A stretch of DNA of 64,000 bases, taken from the NCBI GenBank assembly GCA_017454905.1, contig JAFTCB010000054.1:1-64000 (forward strand). Reading direction: 5' to 3'. Both the position numbers and the translations under genes were made by a program. This DNA is from Bacteroidales bacterium. GTDB lineage: Bacteria; Bacteroidota; Bacteroidia; Bacteroidales; UBA932. Below the pieces are notes generated by a model. It saw only the letters and a list, made by a program, of their open reading frames with translations. It was not told where the DNA came from and searched no databases. Every line of letters starts with the position of its first letter. The stretch's first letter is position 1. Shown here in pieces: positions 7,068 through 16,184 of the stretch.

Positions 7068-9956
7068 TTATTCGACCGTCAGCGGCGACAAGGTCACAGG
7101 ACCGAGGAGGCCGGAGGGGCGGATGTCCCAGCGGGCGGCGGTGAAGTTGCCCTGCACGTCGCGGCTGACGGGCAGGCGCGGCTGGATGTTGGCGTTGTAG
7201 AAGATCTTCCAGGGCTTGCCCTTGCGGTCCATGTCGATGATGCGGTTGGTCATCAGGTTGGAGACCTTGACCACGAGCTCGCCGCCGCGCTGCGCCTGCT
7301 CCTGCGTGAGGCGGACTGTCCAGGGCGCCTCGAACAGGGTGCCGAGGCAGCGGCCTTCCAGCCAGACGCTGGCGCTTTCCCGGACGTCTCCCAGATCGAG
7401 TTCCCAGGCGTCAGCCGTGCCTTCGACGGGGGAGAGGCGGTATTTGTATTCCGCCGTGCCGGCGAAAACCTCATAGTCCCGGCCGTAGAGGGTCCAGGAG
7501 CCGAGTTGGGAAACGGTACGCGTCGCGGGCAGGACAGCGCCGCCTTCGGTGAAGCGGACGGTCCAGTCTCCGGCCAGCTTGCGGGCTTCGCCGCTGCGCC
7601 GGTAGATCGGGAATGCCGGGCCTTCCCAGACGCCGGAGAAGGTCTCCAGCAGCAGGGACTGGTCGGGTTCGAGGCGGAGCCGCACCTCGGCCTTGCCATC
7701 CGCACCGGTGCGGACGGAGCCGAAGCCGTAGCGGCCGTCCATCGGATCATAGACGCCGATGCTGCCGCAGACGGCATCCACCGGGATCCATTCCTCGATG
7801 GCCTTTTCCGTAGGATTCTTGACAAAATAGTAGCGGCCGCCGTCTTCCTTGACGCGGCTGATGCACTGCAGGCCGAGGTCGTACATCCGCTCGCGGCTGA
7901 TGCCGGCCCCTGCAAGCAGTTTGTCCAGGTCGGAGGAAATGCAGATCCGGCCCTTGCCCACGCGGGCGGTGCGGATGCCGTCCTGCTCGGTGAAGCGCAG
8001 CACCTTGCGGATCCGCTCCATCTTGGCGCGGTTCTCTTCGAGATTGCCCAGGCCGGGCACATCCTGGGGAAGTTCGTTCTCGACGAGGATGGTGGCGCCC
8101 TGGCGGGCCAGTTCGATCAGGCGCTCGAAGGTGGTGAGGTACATCTTCCCGCATTCCGGGACGATGAGCGTCTTGTAGCGGCTGCCCCCGAGGGTCACGA
8201 GCTCGCCGCGCTCGGCGCGGATGTTCTCCAGGACCATCTTGTCGGTGATGTAATCCCAGGTGTAACCTTTCCCGTAGAGGTATTCGGCGGATTTTCCGAT
8301 GGCGCTCTGCGCGGGCGTGTTCTGGTTCATGTGGAAAAGCAGCGGCTCGCGTCCCCGCTCGGAGAGCAGGTCGGTGGCGTCGAAGAACAGCAGGATGTCG
8401 CTGTCCGGATGGCCTGCCTGCAGGAAACTCTGGCAGCGGGTCACATAGGCGTTGAAGGCGCCGAAATCCTTCCAGAACGGATTGGTCGGCTGGAAATGCA
8501 CGGCGGCATAGAACATCCAGCCCGGCCAGGGGGCGTCGTCCGGGGAGAGGCAGGTGCCGTGGTAGAAGATGTGGTTGACGCCGGCCAGGAGGTAGGTGTC
8601 CACGGAGGTCTTGACATCGCCGAGCGTCGAATGGAAATGCTCGTTCAGCCAGGTGCAGGCTTCGGCGGAGGTGAGCGGCTTGTCGGTCACATGGGCCGCC
8701 GACGAGGCGGTCTTCATGCCGATGATGCTGCGCCCTTCGGTCTCCGGCACATCGCTCACGCCGTAGAGGTCCATGATGTTGGCGGGGGAGCCATGGGCCT
8801 GGTTGCGGATGCCTTTCCCCTGTCTGGCGGCCCAGGCCTGCCACATGGCGGAATACTTCTCGCGCAGCAGTTCGCTGATGGTCTCGCGGTAGTCGAAGAC
8901 CACGCGGTCCTGGACTTCCTTGTCGCCCGCGACGCCGAGCAGCTCGGCCATGTGCGGCTTGAGGTCATAGCCCCGGCGGTGCTGGAATTCTTCGAAGAAC
9001 TCCGGCGTCCAGTCGGAGTTGCCGCGCGCGTCGTCCACCTCGTAGGAGTCGTTGAAATAATAGCGGATCTTGCTGACGTCGTAGCCCTTGAAGGCTTCGT
9101 CGAATTTCTGCAGATAGCGTTCGATGGCTTCTCCTGAGAAATGGTCGATCACATCGCCTTCGCCGCCCGGCCCGGCGCGCTCCACGAGCTTGCCGTGCCA
9201 GCCCAGAAACAGGGCGCAGACCGTCCATCCGTCCCCGGGAGCCGTCCAGTCGAGCGTGCCGTCGGGCTGCACCTTGCCGGTCAGTTCCTCGAAGGCGCCG
9301 TCGGGGCCGTGTGCCGTCACGGCGATCAGCGGGAGATCCTGCGGATAGCGGACCTGTTCATAGGCATGCTGCTGGAGCAGGTCGTTCTCTGCGATGGGGT
9401 ATTGCATGTCCTCGATGCGGTCGGGGAGGCCGATGGTCCGGACCATCGCTTCCTCGGTGTAGGCGATCCTGTCGGGCACCCGTCCGCCGGCCTGGACTTT
9501 CCAGGTCTTGGAAGCCAGATAGCGGCAGGCGTAGTCGGGCGTGACCCAGGGACCGCCGAAAGGCCAGCCGGAGGCATTGGCCAGGTCGATGCCGAGATCG
9601 TGGCGGCCGGCTTCTTCCAGGGTATAGGTGAAGAGGTCCATCCACCCGGGAGTCAGATACTCCAGGTAGCGGTCCTCATAGCCTTTTGCACCATAGATGG
9701 TGGTGACTTCCATGCCGCCGAGTCCTGCAGCGGCATACTGGTCGAGCATGGTGTCGATGTCGGTCTTGCCGACGGCGCTGGCGGGCCACCACCAGCGGGT
9801 CCAGGGCTTGGTCTCCCGGGTGACTTCCGGCCAGCCGAGCTGTCCGGTCTCGGGCGCGGCGGGAGCGGGTCCTCCCGGCCGGCAGGAGAAAAGTACAAGT
9901 GCCAGTGCGCAGAGCGGCAGCGCCCGGCGGAGGAAAGAAAGGGTTGATCGGGTCAT
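7068..9956 (-). CDS. GH106 alpha-L-rhamnosidase-like lipoprotein
   Basis: This is a 962-residue protein with a signal peptide and lipobox (LFSC, Cys at about residue 25), so it is probably an outer-membrane or periplasmic lipoprotein. The N-terminal WTRWWWPASAVGKTDID, the GMEVTTIYGAKGYED block and the C-terminal jelly-roll segment (LDLGDVRESASVWLEGRCLG) fit GH106, which removes alpha-L-rhamnose from plant glycans such as rhamnogalacturonan. No SusC/SusD pair is nearby, so this is not an obvious polysaccharide-utilisation locus. Only a 22-base gap separates it from the upstream cyclase gene, so they may share a transcript. Confidence 0.78.
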   Translation of the reverse strand: MTRSTLSFLRRALPLCALALVLFSCRPGGPAPAAPETGQLGWPEVTRETKPWTRWWWPASAVGKTDIDTMLDQYAAAGLGGMEVTTIYGAKGYEDRYLEYLTPGWMDLFTYTLEEAGRHDLGIDLANASGWPFGGPWVTPDYACRYLASKTWKVQAGGRVPDRIAYTEEAMVRTIGLPDRIEDMQYPIAENDLLQQHAYEQVRYPQDLPLIAVTAHGPDGAFEELTGKVQPDGTLDWTAPGDGWTVCALFLGWHGKLVERAGPGGEGDVIDHFSGEAIERYLQKFDEAFKGYDVSKIRYYFNDSYEVDDARGNSDWTPEFFEEFQHRRGYDLKPHMAELLGVAGDKEVQDRVVFDYRETISELLREKYSAMWQAWAARQGKGIRNQAHGSPANIMDLYGVSDVPETEGRSIIGMKTASSAAHVTDKPLTSAEACTWLNEHFHSTLGDVKTSVDTYLLAGVNHIFYHGTCLSPDDAPWPGWMFYAAVHFQPTNPFWKDFGAFNAYVTRCQSFLQAGHPDSDILLFFDATDLLSERGREPLLFHMNQNTPAQSAIGKSAEYLYGKGYTWDYITDKMVLENIRAERGELVTLGGSRYKTLIVPECGKMYLTTFERLIELARQGATILVENELPQDVPGLGNLEENRAKMERIRKVLRFTEQDGIRTARVGKGRICISSDLDKLLAGAGISRERMYDLGLQCISRVKEDGGRYYFVKNPTEKAIEEWIPVDAVCGSIGVYDPMDGRYGFGSVRTGADGKAEVRLRLEPDQSLLLETFSGVWEGPAFPIYRRSGEARKLAGDWTVRFTEGGAVLPATRTVSQLGSWTLYGRDYEVFAGTAEYKYRLSPVEGTADAWELDLGDVRESASVWLEGRCLGTLFEAPWTVRLTQEQAQRGGELVVKVSNLMTNRIIDMDRKGKPWKIFYNANIQPRLPVSRDVQGNFTAARWDIRPSGLLGPVTLSPLTVE

Positions 9957-9978
9957 AGAACGGTTATGGTATTGGTTG

Positions 9979-10749
9979 TTATTTGGCGGGAACGAGCCTG
10001 ACCTCGTACAGGCGCGGCCAGTATTTGCCGGTCAGGTAGATCTTGCCGGTGTCGGGATCCCGGGCGATGCCGTTGAGCACGTCCGTGGAAGGGGATCGCA
10101 GTGTCCGGGGGAGCAGGCCGGTGCAGTCGATGCTGGCTTCCACCTGCCCGTCCGCCGGGTTGATGATGACGATCATGTCGGTCGTGTAGATGTTGGCCCA
10201 GACCTTGCCGTCGATATACTCCAGTTCGTTGAGGTTGCGCACGGGGCGGCCGTCCATCTTCACGTCCACGAAGCGCTCCTGCTTGAATTCCGGGGTCAGG
10301 AAGTACAGCCGGGCCGAGCCGTCCGAGGCGATCAGGGACTTGCCGTCGGTGGTCAGGCCCCAGCCCTCGCGGGGATAGGAATAGGTCTGCTTGTATTCCA
10401 GCGTCTTCGCGTCATAGACAAAGGCCACCTTGTTGAGCCAGGTCAGGATGAAGAGCTGTCCGTCCAGCATCACGGAGCCTTCCGCGAAGTACTTCCGCTG
10501 GAAGTCCATCTTGCTGAGCACCTTGCCGGTCTGCAGATCCACTTCGCGGAAGGAAGACTCGCCGAACTGGCCGGTGCTCTCATAGAAGCGGCCTCCGTGG
10601 AAGAAGAGTCCCTGGGTATAGGCGCCCGTATCGTGGGTGTATTCTTTGACGACTTCGACTTTATACTGCTTGACGCGGGCGGAGCAGCCGGTGAACGGCA
10701 GCGCCAGCAGCAGCGCCAGGGCGGCGGAAAGGATGCAGGAAGATTTCAT
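9979..10749 (-). CDS. Glutaminyl-peptide cyclotransferase (plant/bacterial propeller type)
   Basis: This 256-residue lipoprotein (lipobox FTGC) has the five-bladed propeller signatures of the glutaminyl cyclase family Glu_cyclase_2. They include HDTGAYTQGLFFHGGRFYESTGQFG, given here in part as AYTQGLFF, then GWGLTTDGKSLIASDGS, LNELEYIDGKVWANIY and DVLNGIA. The enzyme turns N-terminal glutamine of exported proteins into pyroglutamate. Placement after a signal peptidase II-type signal fits a periplasmic role. The start at 10749 (MKSS) is preferred to a longer frame, since a -7 box (TATATTTG) lies at 10775-10782 on the same strand. Confidence 0.82.
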   Translation of the reverse strand: MKSSCILSAALALLLALPFTGCSARVKQYKVEVVKEYTHDTGAYTQGLFFHGGRFYESTGQFGESSFREVDLQTGKVLSKMDFQRKYFAEGSVMLDGQLFILTWLNKVAFVYDAKTLEYKQTYSYPREGWGLTTDGKSLIASDGSARLYFLTPEFKQERFVDVKMDGRPVRNLNELEYIDGKVWANIYTTDMIVIINPADGQVEASIDCTGLLPRTLRSPSTDVLNGIARDPDTGKIYLTGKYWPRLYEVRLVPAK

Positions 10750-10774
10750 CCGGAAAAATGCTTGGTTCTTTTTG

Positions 10775-10782
10775 CAAATATA
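10775..10782 (-). promoter_or_regulatory. -7 box (TATATTTG) for the glutaminyl cyclase gene
   Basis: TATATTTG on the minus strand lies 25 bases before the cyclase start codon. It supports the shorter start and a transcript covering the cyclase and perhaps the GH106 gene. Confidence 0.55.
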
Positions 10783-10813
10783 GTGGTTTTCCGGCAGATT
10801 CGGATAAGACGAC

Positions 10814-10840
10814 AAAAGGTCGCTGTCGCAGCGACCTTTT
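10814..10840. terminator. Bidirectional intrinsic terminator-like hairpin
   Basis: A perfect 12-base inverted repeat (AAAAGGTCGCTG, loop TCG, CAGCGACCTTTT) stands between the cyclase promoter and the small transcript read from 10939-10946. The A/T ends allow termination in either direction. Confidence 0.65.
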
Positions 10841-10878
10841 ACGGTTAGTTAGTAGTGTATTACCTTATAGAAGGTTAA

Positions 10879-10929
10879 TTATTGTTGGTTAGAAGTCTCC
10901 GGCACAGAACCGGAGTAGAGTTGTTTCAT
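10879..10929 (-). CDS. Candidate 16-residue small ORF / leader peptide
   Basis: Ten bases after a minus-strand -7 box (TATCTTTG, 10939-10946) is an ATG opening a 16-codon frame, MKQLYSGSVPETSNQQ, ending in TAA. A hairpin (CTCCGG, seven-base loop, CCGGAG; 10897-10915) lies inside it, and a strong terminator-like hairpin follows at 10814-10840. The unit therefore looks like a self-contained transcript of about 120 bases. Whether the peptide is made, or the RNA itself acts, cannot be decided from the sequence. It is not a family I recognise. Confidence 0.35.
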   Translation of the reverse strand: MKQLYSGSVPETSNQQ

Positions 10930-10938
10930 TTCCGACGA

Positions 10939-10946
10939 CAAAGATA
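10939..10946 (-). promoter_or_regulatory. -7 box (TATCTTTG) for the small transcript
   Basis: This perfect minus-strand TATCTTTG lies between the end of trmD and the tiny ORF. An AT-rich tract of about 60 bases lies just upstream of it. Confidence 0.55.
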
Positions 10947-11013
10947 CGCACAAATTTTAAATCCGCAATATTTTTTCAAAAAAATTTCGAAAAAATTTCC
11001 TAAGTTTTTAAAA

Positions 11014-11691
11014 TTATTTAGTAATTAGCTCCGGGCGGAGCCGTTTCGTGCGCTCCAGCGCCTGTTCGTCCTGCCATTCCGCGATGAGCCGGGGATTGCC
11101 GCTGAGCAGCACCTCGGGCACTTTCCAGCCGTTGAACTCGGCTGGGCGCGTGTACACGGGCGGCGACAGGAGCCCGTCCTGGAAACTGTCCGAAAGGGCG
11201 GAGGTCTCGTCGGTCAGCGCGCCCGGGATCAGCCGGACGATCGAGTCGGCCAGCAGGGCGGCCGGGATCTCCCCGCCGCTGACGACATAGTCCCCGACCG
11301 AGATCTCCCGCGTGACGAGGTGTTCGCGGATCCGGTGGTCAATCCCCTTGTAGTGTCCGCAGAGGAGGATGAGATTCTCCTTGAGGGACAGCTCGTTGGA
11401 AATGGCCTGGTTGAGGCGCTCCCCGTCCGGGGAAAGGTAGATGATCTCGTCGTAGCTGCGTTCGGCGGAAAGCTCCCGGATCATTTCATAGACCGGTTCG
11501 ATGCGCATGACCATCCCGGCATCTCCGCCATAGCTGTAATCATCGACGTTCTTGCGCGGGCCGATGCCGTATTTCCGCAGGTTGTGTACCCGGATGTCCA
11601 CCAGGCCTTTCTTGATGGCGCGGCCGACGATGGAGCAGGAGAGCGGGCTCTCGAGCAGCTCGGGCACGACGGTGAGTATATCGATTCTCAT
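11014..11691 (-). CDS. trmD: tRNA (guanine-N1)-methyltransferase TrmD
   Basis: TrmD methylates G37 next to the anticodon, which prevents frameshifting. The 225-residue protein has the family blocks [12 protein letters not shown] at the N terminus, [26 protein letters not shown] (the trefoil-knot SAM site) and [11 protein letters not shown]. Length matches the family (about 225-250). It stands alone here rather than next to rpsP, rimM or rplS. A -7 box on the same strand (TAATTTTG, 11711-11718) lies 20 bases before the start. Confidence 0.95.
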   Translation of the reverse strand: MRIDILTVVPELLESPLSCSIVGRAIKKGLVDIRVHNLRKYGIGPRKNVDDYSYGGDAGMVMRIEPVYEMIRELSAERSYDEIIYLSPDGERLNQAISNELSLKENLILLCGHYKGIDHRIREHLVTREISVGDYVVSGGEIPAALLADSIVRLIPGALTDETSALSDSFQDGLLSPPVYTRPAEFNGWKVPEVLLSGNPRLIAEWQDEQALERTKRLRPELITK

Positions 11692-11710
11692 AATGTTAAG
11701 ATTTGTCCTG

Positions 11711-11718
11711 CAAAATTA
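11711..11718 (-). promoter_or_regulatory. -7 box (TAATTTTG) for trmD
   Basis: The box lies on the minus strand in the 86-base divergent gap between trmD and the DUF349 gene. It is back to back with the plus-strand box at 11739-11746. Confidence 0.5.
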
Positions 11719-11738
11719 CCCTTTTTATTTTATTTTAG

Positions 11739-11746
11739 TATATTTG
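11739..11746 (+). promoter_or_regulatory. -7 box (TATATTTG) for the DUF349-yidC operon
   Basis: TATATTTG stands 32 bases before the DUF349 ATG in the divergent gap. It probably drives the run of genes up to about 18835. Confidence 0.55.
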
Positions 11747-11777
11747 TAAGTTATAACAATTTTAGAACTCTGATATT

Positions 11778-13664
11778 ATGAGCGAAAACATCAATCCTGA
11801 AGAGATCCAGAAGGTCCTTTCAGATGTAGAAGGCCAGGTGGACACCGTTTCCGGAAAGGCCGAAGAGACCGTCGAAACTGCGGCAGCCCCTGCCGTGGAG
11901 GCGGCTCCTGCCGCAGAGGCTCCTGTTGAAGAAGTATCCGAACCCGCAGCTGTCGCTTCCGGGCCTGCAGCCGAGGCTGCACCCGCGGAGGAGCCGGCCA
12001 AGGCGGATAGTTTTGCCGACAAGACACTCGCGGAGCTTTCCGATTTGTTCGTGCAACTCAAGGACAGCGCGGAGCGCATGAGCCGTTCCAAGGAAGCCGA
12101 AGCGATCAAGTCGGCTTTCTACAAATTGCTCGGCCGCCTCAAAGGCGAGAGCGGCGTGTCCGAGACGGAAGAGTCCAGCCAGAACAATCCTTTCGAAGCC
12201 GTGGAGCAGAATTTCAAGGCCCTGTACGCCGATTACAAGAAAGAGCGTGCGGAGTTCAACAAGCAGCAGGACGCGCAGCGTGAGGAGAATCTGGCGAAAA
12301 AGCAGGCCATCATCGAAGAGCTCAAGGCGATCGTCGAAGGACAGGATGATGTCAGCGCCCAGTTCCCCGCATTCCGCGAACTCCAGAACCGCTGGCGTGA
12401 GGCGGGCCCCGTGCCGGCCACGGCCTTCCGGGACATCAACGACACCTACCAGTTCTATGTCGAGAAGTTTTACGACATGGTCAAGATCGGCCGCGACCTG
12501 CGCGACCTTGACTTCCGCAAGAACCTCGAGGCCAAGGAAGCCTTCTGCGAGGCGGCCGAGAAGCTCGCCGGGAACGAGAACGTGGTGAGCGCTTTCCACG
12601 AGCTGCAAAAGCTCCACGAGCAGTGGAAGGAGTACGGTCCCGTGGCCCGGGAGAAGCGCGAGGATATCTGGAACCGTTTCAAGGCGGCCACCGCCGTGAT
12701 CAACAAGAAATACCAGGCCCACTTCGAGGGACTGAAGGAGCAGCAGGCCGACAACCTGGCGAAGAAGACCGCCCTATGCGAGCGCACCGAAGAGATCGCC
12801 GCCCGTGAGATCACTTCCTCCGGTGAGTGGAACGCCCTCTCCAAGGAGATCGAGGAGATCCAGGCCGCCTGGCGCCGCATCGGCTACGCCACCAAGAAGG
12901 ACAACCAGAAGATCTACGACCGCTTCCGTGCCGCCTGCGATGCCTTCTATTCCCGCAAGCGCGACTTCTACTCCGGCATCAAGGACAACATGAACGAGAA
13001 CCTGGAGAAGAAGCTCGCCCTCATTGAGCAGGCCGAGCAGCTCAAGACCAGCACCGAGTGGAAGAAGGCCACCGACCAGTTCATCGCCTTGCAGAAGCAG
13101 TGGAAGGAGATCGGTCCCGTGCCGCGCAAGAAGTCCGAGGCCCTGTGGAAGCGTTTCCGGGGTGCCTGCGATGAGTTCTTTGCCGCCCGTGACTCCCATT
13201 CCGGCGGGGAGAACGACTTCTACGGCAATCTGCGCGCCAAGCGCAAAGTGATCGAGGATGTCCAGAACTACGTCCCCGGGGAAGACGCCTCCGCCAACGA
13301 AGAGGCGATGCGCGGCTTTGCCGACCGCTGGCAGGCGATCGGACATGTCCCCTTCAAGGAGAAAGACAACGTGGCCCGCGCCTATCATGATGCCATGGAG
13401 GAGAAATTCCCCGGCTTCGCGGCCCAGCGTGGCGGCCAGATCCGTTCCGGCCGTGCGCCCCGCAGCCCCAAGGATGCCCTGATCGAGAAATACAACAAGC
13501 TCCAGCAGAACATCACTACCTACGAGAACAATATCGGATTCTTCTCCGCATCCAAGAACAGCGAACCGCTGATCCGCCAGATGGAGGAGAGGATTGAGCA
13601 AGCCAAGGCCGAGTTGAAGGAGTTGGAGGTGCAGATCAGAAAGGCCGAGGAGGGCGAAGCGTAA
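11778..13664 (+). CDS. DUF349 repeat protein
   Basis: This 628-residue protein starts with an acidic, Ala/Pro-rich low-complexity region (about residues 1-75). It continues with several tandem DUF349 helical repeats, recognisable by recurring W-K/R-x-x-G-PVP(R/A) blocks such as NRWREAGPVPA, EQWKEYGPVA and KQWKEIGPVPRKK. The C-terminal part is predicted coiled coil (LQQNITTYENNIGFF to the end). DUF349 proteins are common in Bacteroidota; their function is unknown. The gene heads an operon, and its TAA overlaps the yidC ATG. Confidence 0.8.
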   Translation: MSENINPEEIQKVLSDVEGQVDTVSGKAEETVETAAAPAVEAAPAAEAPVEEVSEPAAVASGPAAEAAPAEEPAKADSFADKTLAELSDLFVQLKDSAERMSRSKEAEAIKSAFYKLLGRLKGESGVSETEESSQNNPFEAVEQNFKALYADYKKERAEFNKQQDAQREENLAKKQAIIEELKAIVEGQDDVSAQFPAFRELQNRWREAGPVPATAFRDINDTYQFYVEKFYDMVKIGRDLRDLDFRKNLEAKEAFCEAAEKLAGNENVVSAFHELQKLHEQWKEYGPVAREKREDIWNRFKAATAVINKKYQAHFEGLKEQQADNLAKKTALCERTEEIAAREITSSGEWNALSKEIEEIQAAWRRIGYATKKDNQKIYDRFRAACDAFYSRKRDFYSGIKDNMNENLEKKLALIEQAEQLKTSTEWKKATDQFIALQKQWKEIGPVPRKKSEALWKRFRGACDEFFAARDSHSGGENDFYGNLRAKRKVIEDVQNYVPGEDASANEEAMRGFADRWQAIGHVPFKEKDNVARAYHDAMEEKFPGFAAQRGGQIRSGRAPRSPKDALIEKYNKLQQNITTYENNIGFFSASKNSEPLIRQMEERIEQAKAELKELEVQIRKAEEGEA

Positions 13665-15523
13665 TGGATAAGAACTCAATCATCGGCTTCATCCTCATCG
13701 CCGCCATCTTCATCGGCTTCTCGGTCTTCCAGTCCGGCCAGATGCGCAAGCAAGCGGAACTGCAGGCACAATTGGATTCCGTGGCCCGGGTGGAATCCCT
13801 CGAGCGTGATCTGGCGGAGGCGGAACGCCTGGCATCCCTGCCGGATTCCCTCGCCGGACTGCCCGCCGTGGCCCAGGCGATCTACAAGGATTCTTCCCTG
13901 GAGGCGGCCTCCCACGCGGAAGCGCAGCTGGTCACCCTGGAGAACGAAAAGATCAAAGTAGAGTTCACCACCAAGGGGGCGCAGCCCTGGACCGTACAGG
14001 TCAAAGACTACAAGAACTACGACAGCACCGACCTGTATCTCTTCAAGCCCGGCGCCGCGGAGTATTCCCTCAGCGTCTATGCGGGCGAGGCCATCCGCAC
14101 CCAGGATTTCATCTTCCAGGTGGCGGAGCAGACCGACAGCACCGTGGTGATGCGCCTGCCCTTCACCGGCGGCGGATACATCGAGCAGAAGTACACCCTG
14201 CACGCCGGCAGCTACGAGGTGAGCAACCTGCTGTCCTTCGTGGACATGCAGGCGGTCCTCCCGCGCAACGTCAGCATGTTCGACCTGGATTTCAACGTAG
14301 TCATGCCCCGGATGGAGAAAGGCTACAAGAACGAATCCCAGTACTCCAAGCTGAACTATTATTTCGAAGGTGACAAGAAGCCCGTCGAGTTCGGCCGCGG
14401 CCGCAACGGTTCCCGCCGGGTGGATTCGAAACTGAGCTGGATGGCGTTCCAGCAGCAGTTCTTCTCCGTCATCCTGCGCGCCCCGAAGCAGTTCGCCTCC
14501 GGTGAGCTTGCCGTCAGTTTCTTCCCGGAAAACGATCCGGAACGCAACCTGATGGCCTGCAGCGCCCGGATGCGCGCCGACCTGCCCTCCGGCGGGAACG
14601 GCAGCATCCCGTTCGAATTCTACTTCGGTCCCAACCACTACCAGACCCTCAAGGGCATCGGGCAGAAGTACGAGAAAATCATCCCGCTGGGCGGCTGGCT
14701 CGTCGGATGGTTCACCAAGTACGCCATCATCCCGATGTTCAACTTCTTCCACCGCTTCATCGACAGCTTCGGCCTGATCATCCTCCTGATGACCCTGGTC
14801 ATCAAGCTGGTGGTGTTCCCGCTGACCTACAAGTCCTTCTCCTCCTCGGCCAAGATGAGCGCCCTGAAGCCGGAGCTGGACAAGATCAACGAGAAATACC
14901 CCCACCAGGACAACCAGCAGGAGATGCTCAAGAAGCAGCAGGCGACGATGGACCTGTACAAGCGGGCGGGTGTGAGCCCGATGGGCGGCTGCCTGCCGAC
15001 CCTGCTCACCTTCCCGATCCTGTGGGCCATGTTCCGCTTCTTCCCGGCCTCCATCGAGCTGCGCCAGCAGCCGTTCCTGTGGTGCCACGACCTGTCGGCC
15101 TACGACTCCATCGTGGACTTCGGCACGCGCATCCCGATCTTCGGTGACCACATCTCCCTGTTTGCCCTGCTGATGGCGGTCACGATGTGGCTCTACTCCA
15201 AGATGACCATGGCCAGCCAGCCGACGGCCAATGACCCCAACGCCGCTTCGATGCGCTTCATGAGCGTGTGGATGATGCCGATCATGATGTTCTTCATCTG
15301 CAACAGCCTCTCCGCCGCCCTGAGCTACTACTACCTGCTCTCGCAGCTGATCTCCATCGTGCAGACCTGGGCAATCCGCAAGTCCATCAACAAGGACGAG
15401 ATCCTGGCGAAGGTACGCGCTTCGGCCGGCAAGCCGCTGCCCAAGAGCAAGTGGCAGCAGCGCCTTGAAGAGGCGCAGCGTATGCAGGAGCAGCAGATGC
15501 GGCAGCAGCAGAAGCGTAAATAA
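13664..15523 (+). CDS. yidC: Membrane protein insertase YidC
   Basis: YidC folds and inserts inner-membrane proteins alone or with SecYEG. The 619-residue protein has an N-terminal helix (about residues 4-22) and a large periplasmic beta-super-sandwich domain. The conserved C-terminal Oxa1/YidC domain (about residues 355-590) contains LVFPLTYKSFSSSAKM, QQATMDLYKRAGVSPMGGCLP and the last helices. A Gln/Arg-rich basic tail follows, as often seen for ribosome binding. It overlaps both neighbours by one base, so the three genes are likely coupled. Confidence 0.95.
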   Translation: MDKNSIIGFILIAAIFIGFSVFQSGQMRKQAELQAQLDSVARVESLERDLAEAERLASLPDSLAGLPAVAQAIYKDSSLEAASHAEAQLVTLENEKIKVEFTTKGAQPWTVQVKDYKNYDSTDLYLFKPGAAEYSLSVYAGEAIRTQDFIFQVAEQTDSTVVMRLPFTGGGYIEQKYTLHAGSYEVSNLLSFVDMQAVLPRNVSMFDLDFNVVMPRMEKGYKNESQYSKLNYYFEGDKKPVEFGRGRNGSRRVDSKLSWMAFQQQFFSVILRAPKQFASGELAVSFFPENDPERNLMACSARMRADLPSGGNGSIPFEFYFGPNHYQTLKGIGQKYEKIIPLGGWLVGWFTKYAIIPMFNFFHRFIDSFGLIILLMTLVIKLVVFPLTYKSFSSSAKMSALKPELDKINEKYPHQDNQQEMLKKQQATMDLYKRAGVSPMGGCLPTLLTFPILWAMFRFFPASIELRQQPFLWCHDLSAYDSIVDFGTRIPIFGDHISLFALLMAVTMWLYSKMTMASQPTANDPNAASMRFMSVWMMPIMMFFICNSLSAALSYYYLLSQLISIVQTWAIRKSINKDEILAKVRASAGKPLPKSKWQQRLEEAQRMQEQQMRQQQKRK

Positions 15524-16182
15524 TGATACAGGAGAATATCATAGCGATCAAAAAGGAACTGCCACCGGAAGTGAAGCTGGTGGCAGTTTCCAAATTCCAC
15601 CCGGCCGAAGCGATCCGGGAGGCGTATGCCGCCGGCCAGCGCAGCTTCGGCGAGAACCGTCCCCAGGAGTTTGCCAAGAAAGTCGAGGCCCTGGCGGACC
15701 TTGACCTGGACTGGCACTTCATCGGCCATCTGCAGACCAACAAGCTCAAACTGGTCCTGCCGTACGCCCAGCTCGTGCAGTCCGTGGACAGCCTGCACCT
15801 GCTGGACGCCATTCAGGACTGGGGCAAGGCCAACGACAAGCTGATCCGTGTCCTGCTGGAACTGCACATCGGCGCCGAACAGACCAAGACCGGCTTCAAG
15901 GAAGAGGAGGTCCTCGACCTGCTCTTCCGGGCGGACAAATACAAGAACATCCGTTTCTGCGGCCTGATGGGCATGGCCACGCACACCGACAGCGAAGAGG
16001 ACATCCGGGCCGACTTCGCGCGCATCGCCGATTTCCGCGCCTACCTGCGGGACCTCTTCCCGGAACTCACGGACTTCACGGAACTTTCCATCGGCATGTC
16101 CGGCGACTGGAAGATTGCCCTCGACTACGGCGCCACCATCGTCCGCATCGGCACGGCCATCTTCGGAGAAAGACAATATTGA
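15523..16182 (+). CDS. YggS/PLPBP-family pyridoxal phosphate homeostasis protein
   Basis: This 219-residue protein is a monomeric TIM-barrel PLP carrier. It has KLVAVSKFHP (PLP lysine), RSFGENRPQE, WHFIGHLQTNK, MGMATHTD and the phosphate-binding ELSIGMSGDWKIALDYGATIVRIGTAIFG, cited here only as ELSIGMSGD and VRIGTAIFG. The family keeps free PLP levels in balance and has no known catalytic activity. Length fits (about 220-235). Its ATG overlaps the yidC stop. Confidence 0.9.
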   Translation: MIQENIIAIKKELPPEVKLVAVSKFHPAEAIREAYAAGQRSFGENRPQEFAKKVEALADLDLDWHFIGHLQTNKLKLVLPYAQLVQSVDSLHLLDAIQDWGKANDKLIRVLLELHIGAEQTKTGFKEEEVLDLLFRADKYKNIRFCGLMGMATHTDSEEDIRADFARIADFRAYLRDLFPELTDFTELSIGMSGDWKIALDYGATIVRIGTAIFGERQY

Positions 16183-16184
16183 AT

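Noticed and set aside
6939-9137. Long plus-strand open frame (over 700 codons) opposite the GH106 gene
   Set aside because: It is the antisense shadow of a GC-rich gene. The minus-strand protein has a signal peptide and recognisable family blocks; the plus frame has none.
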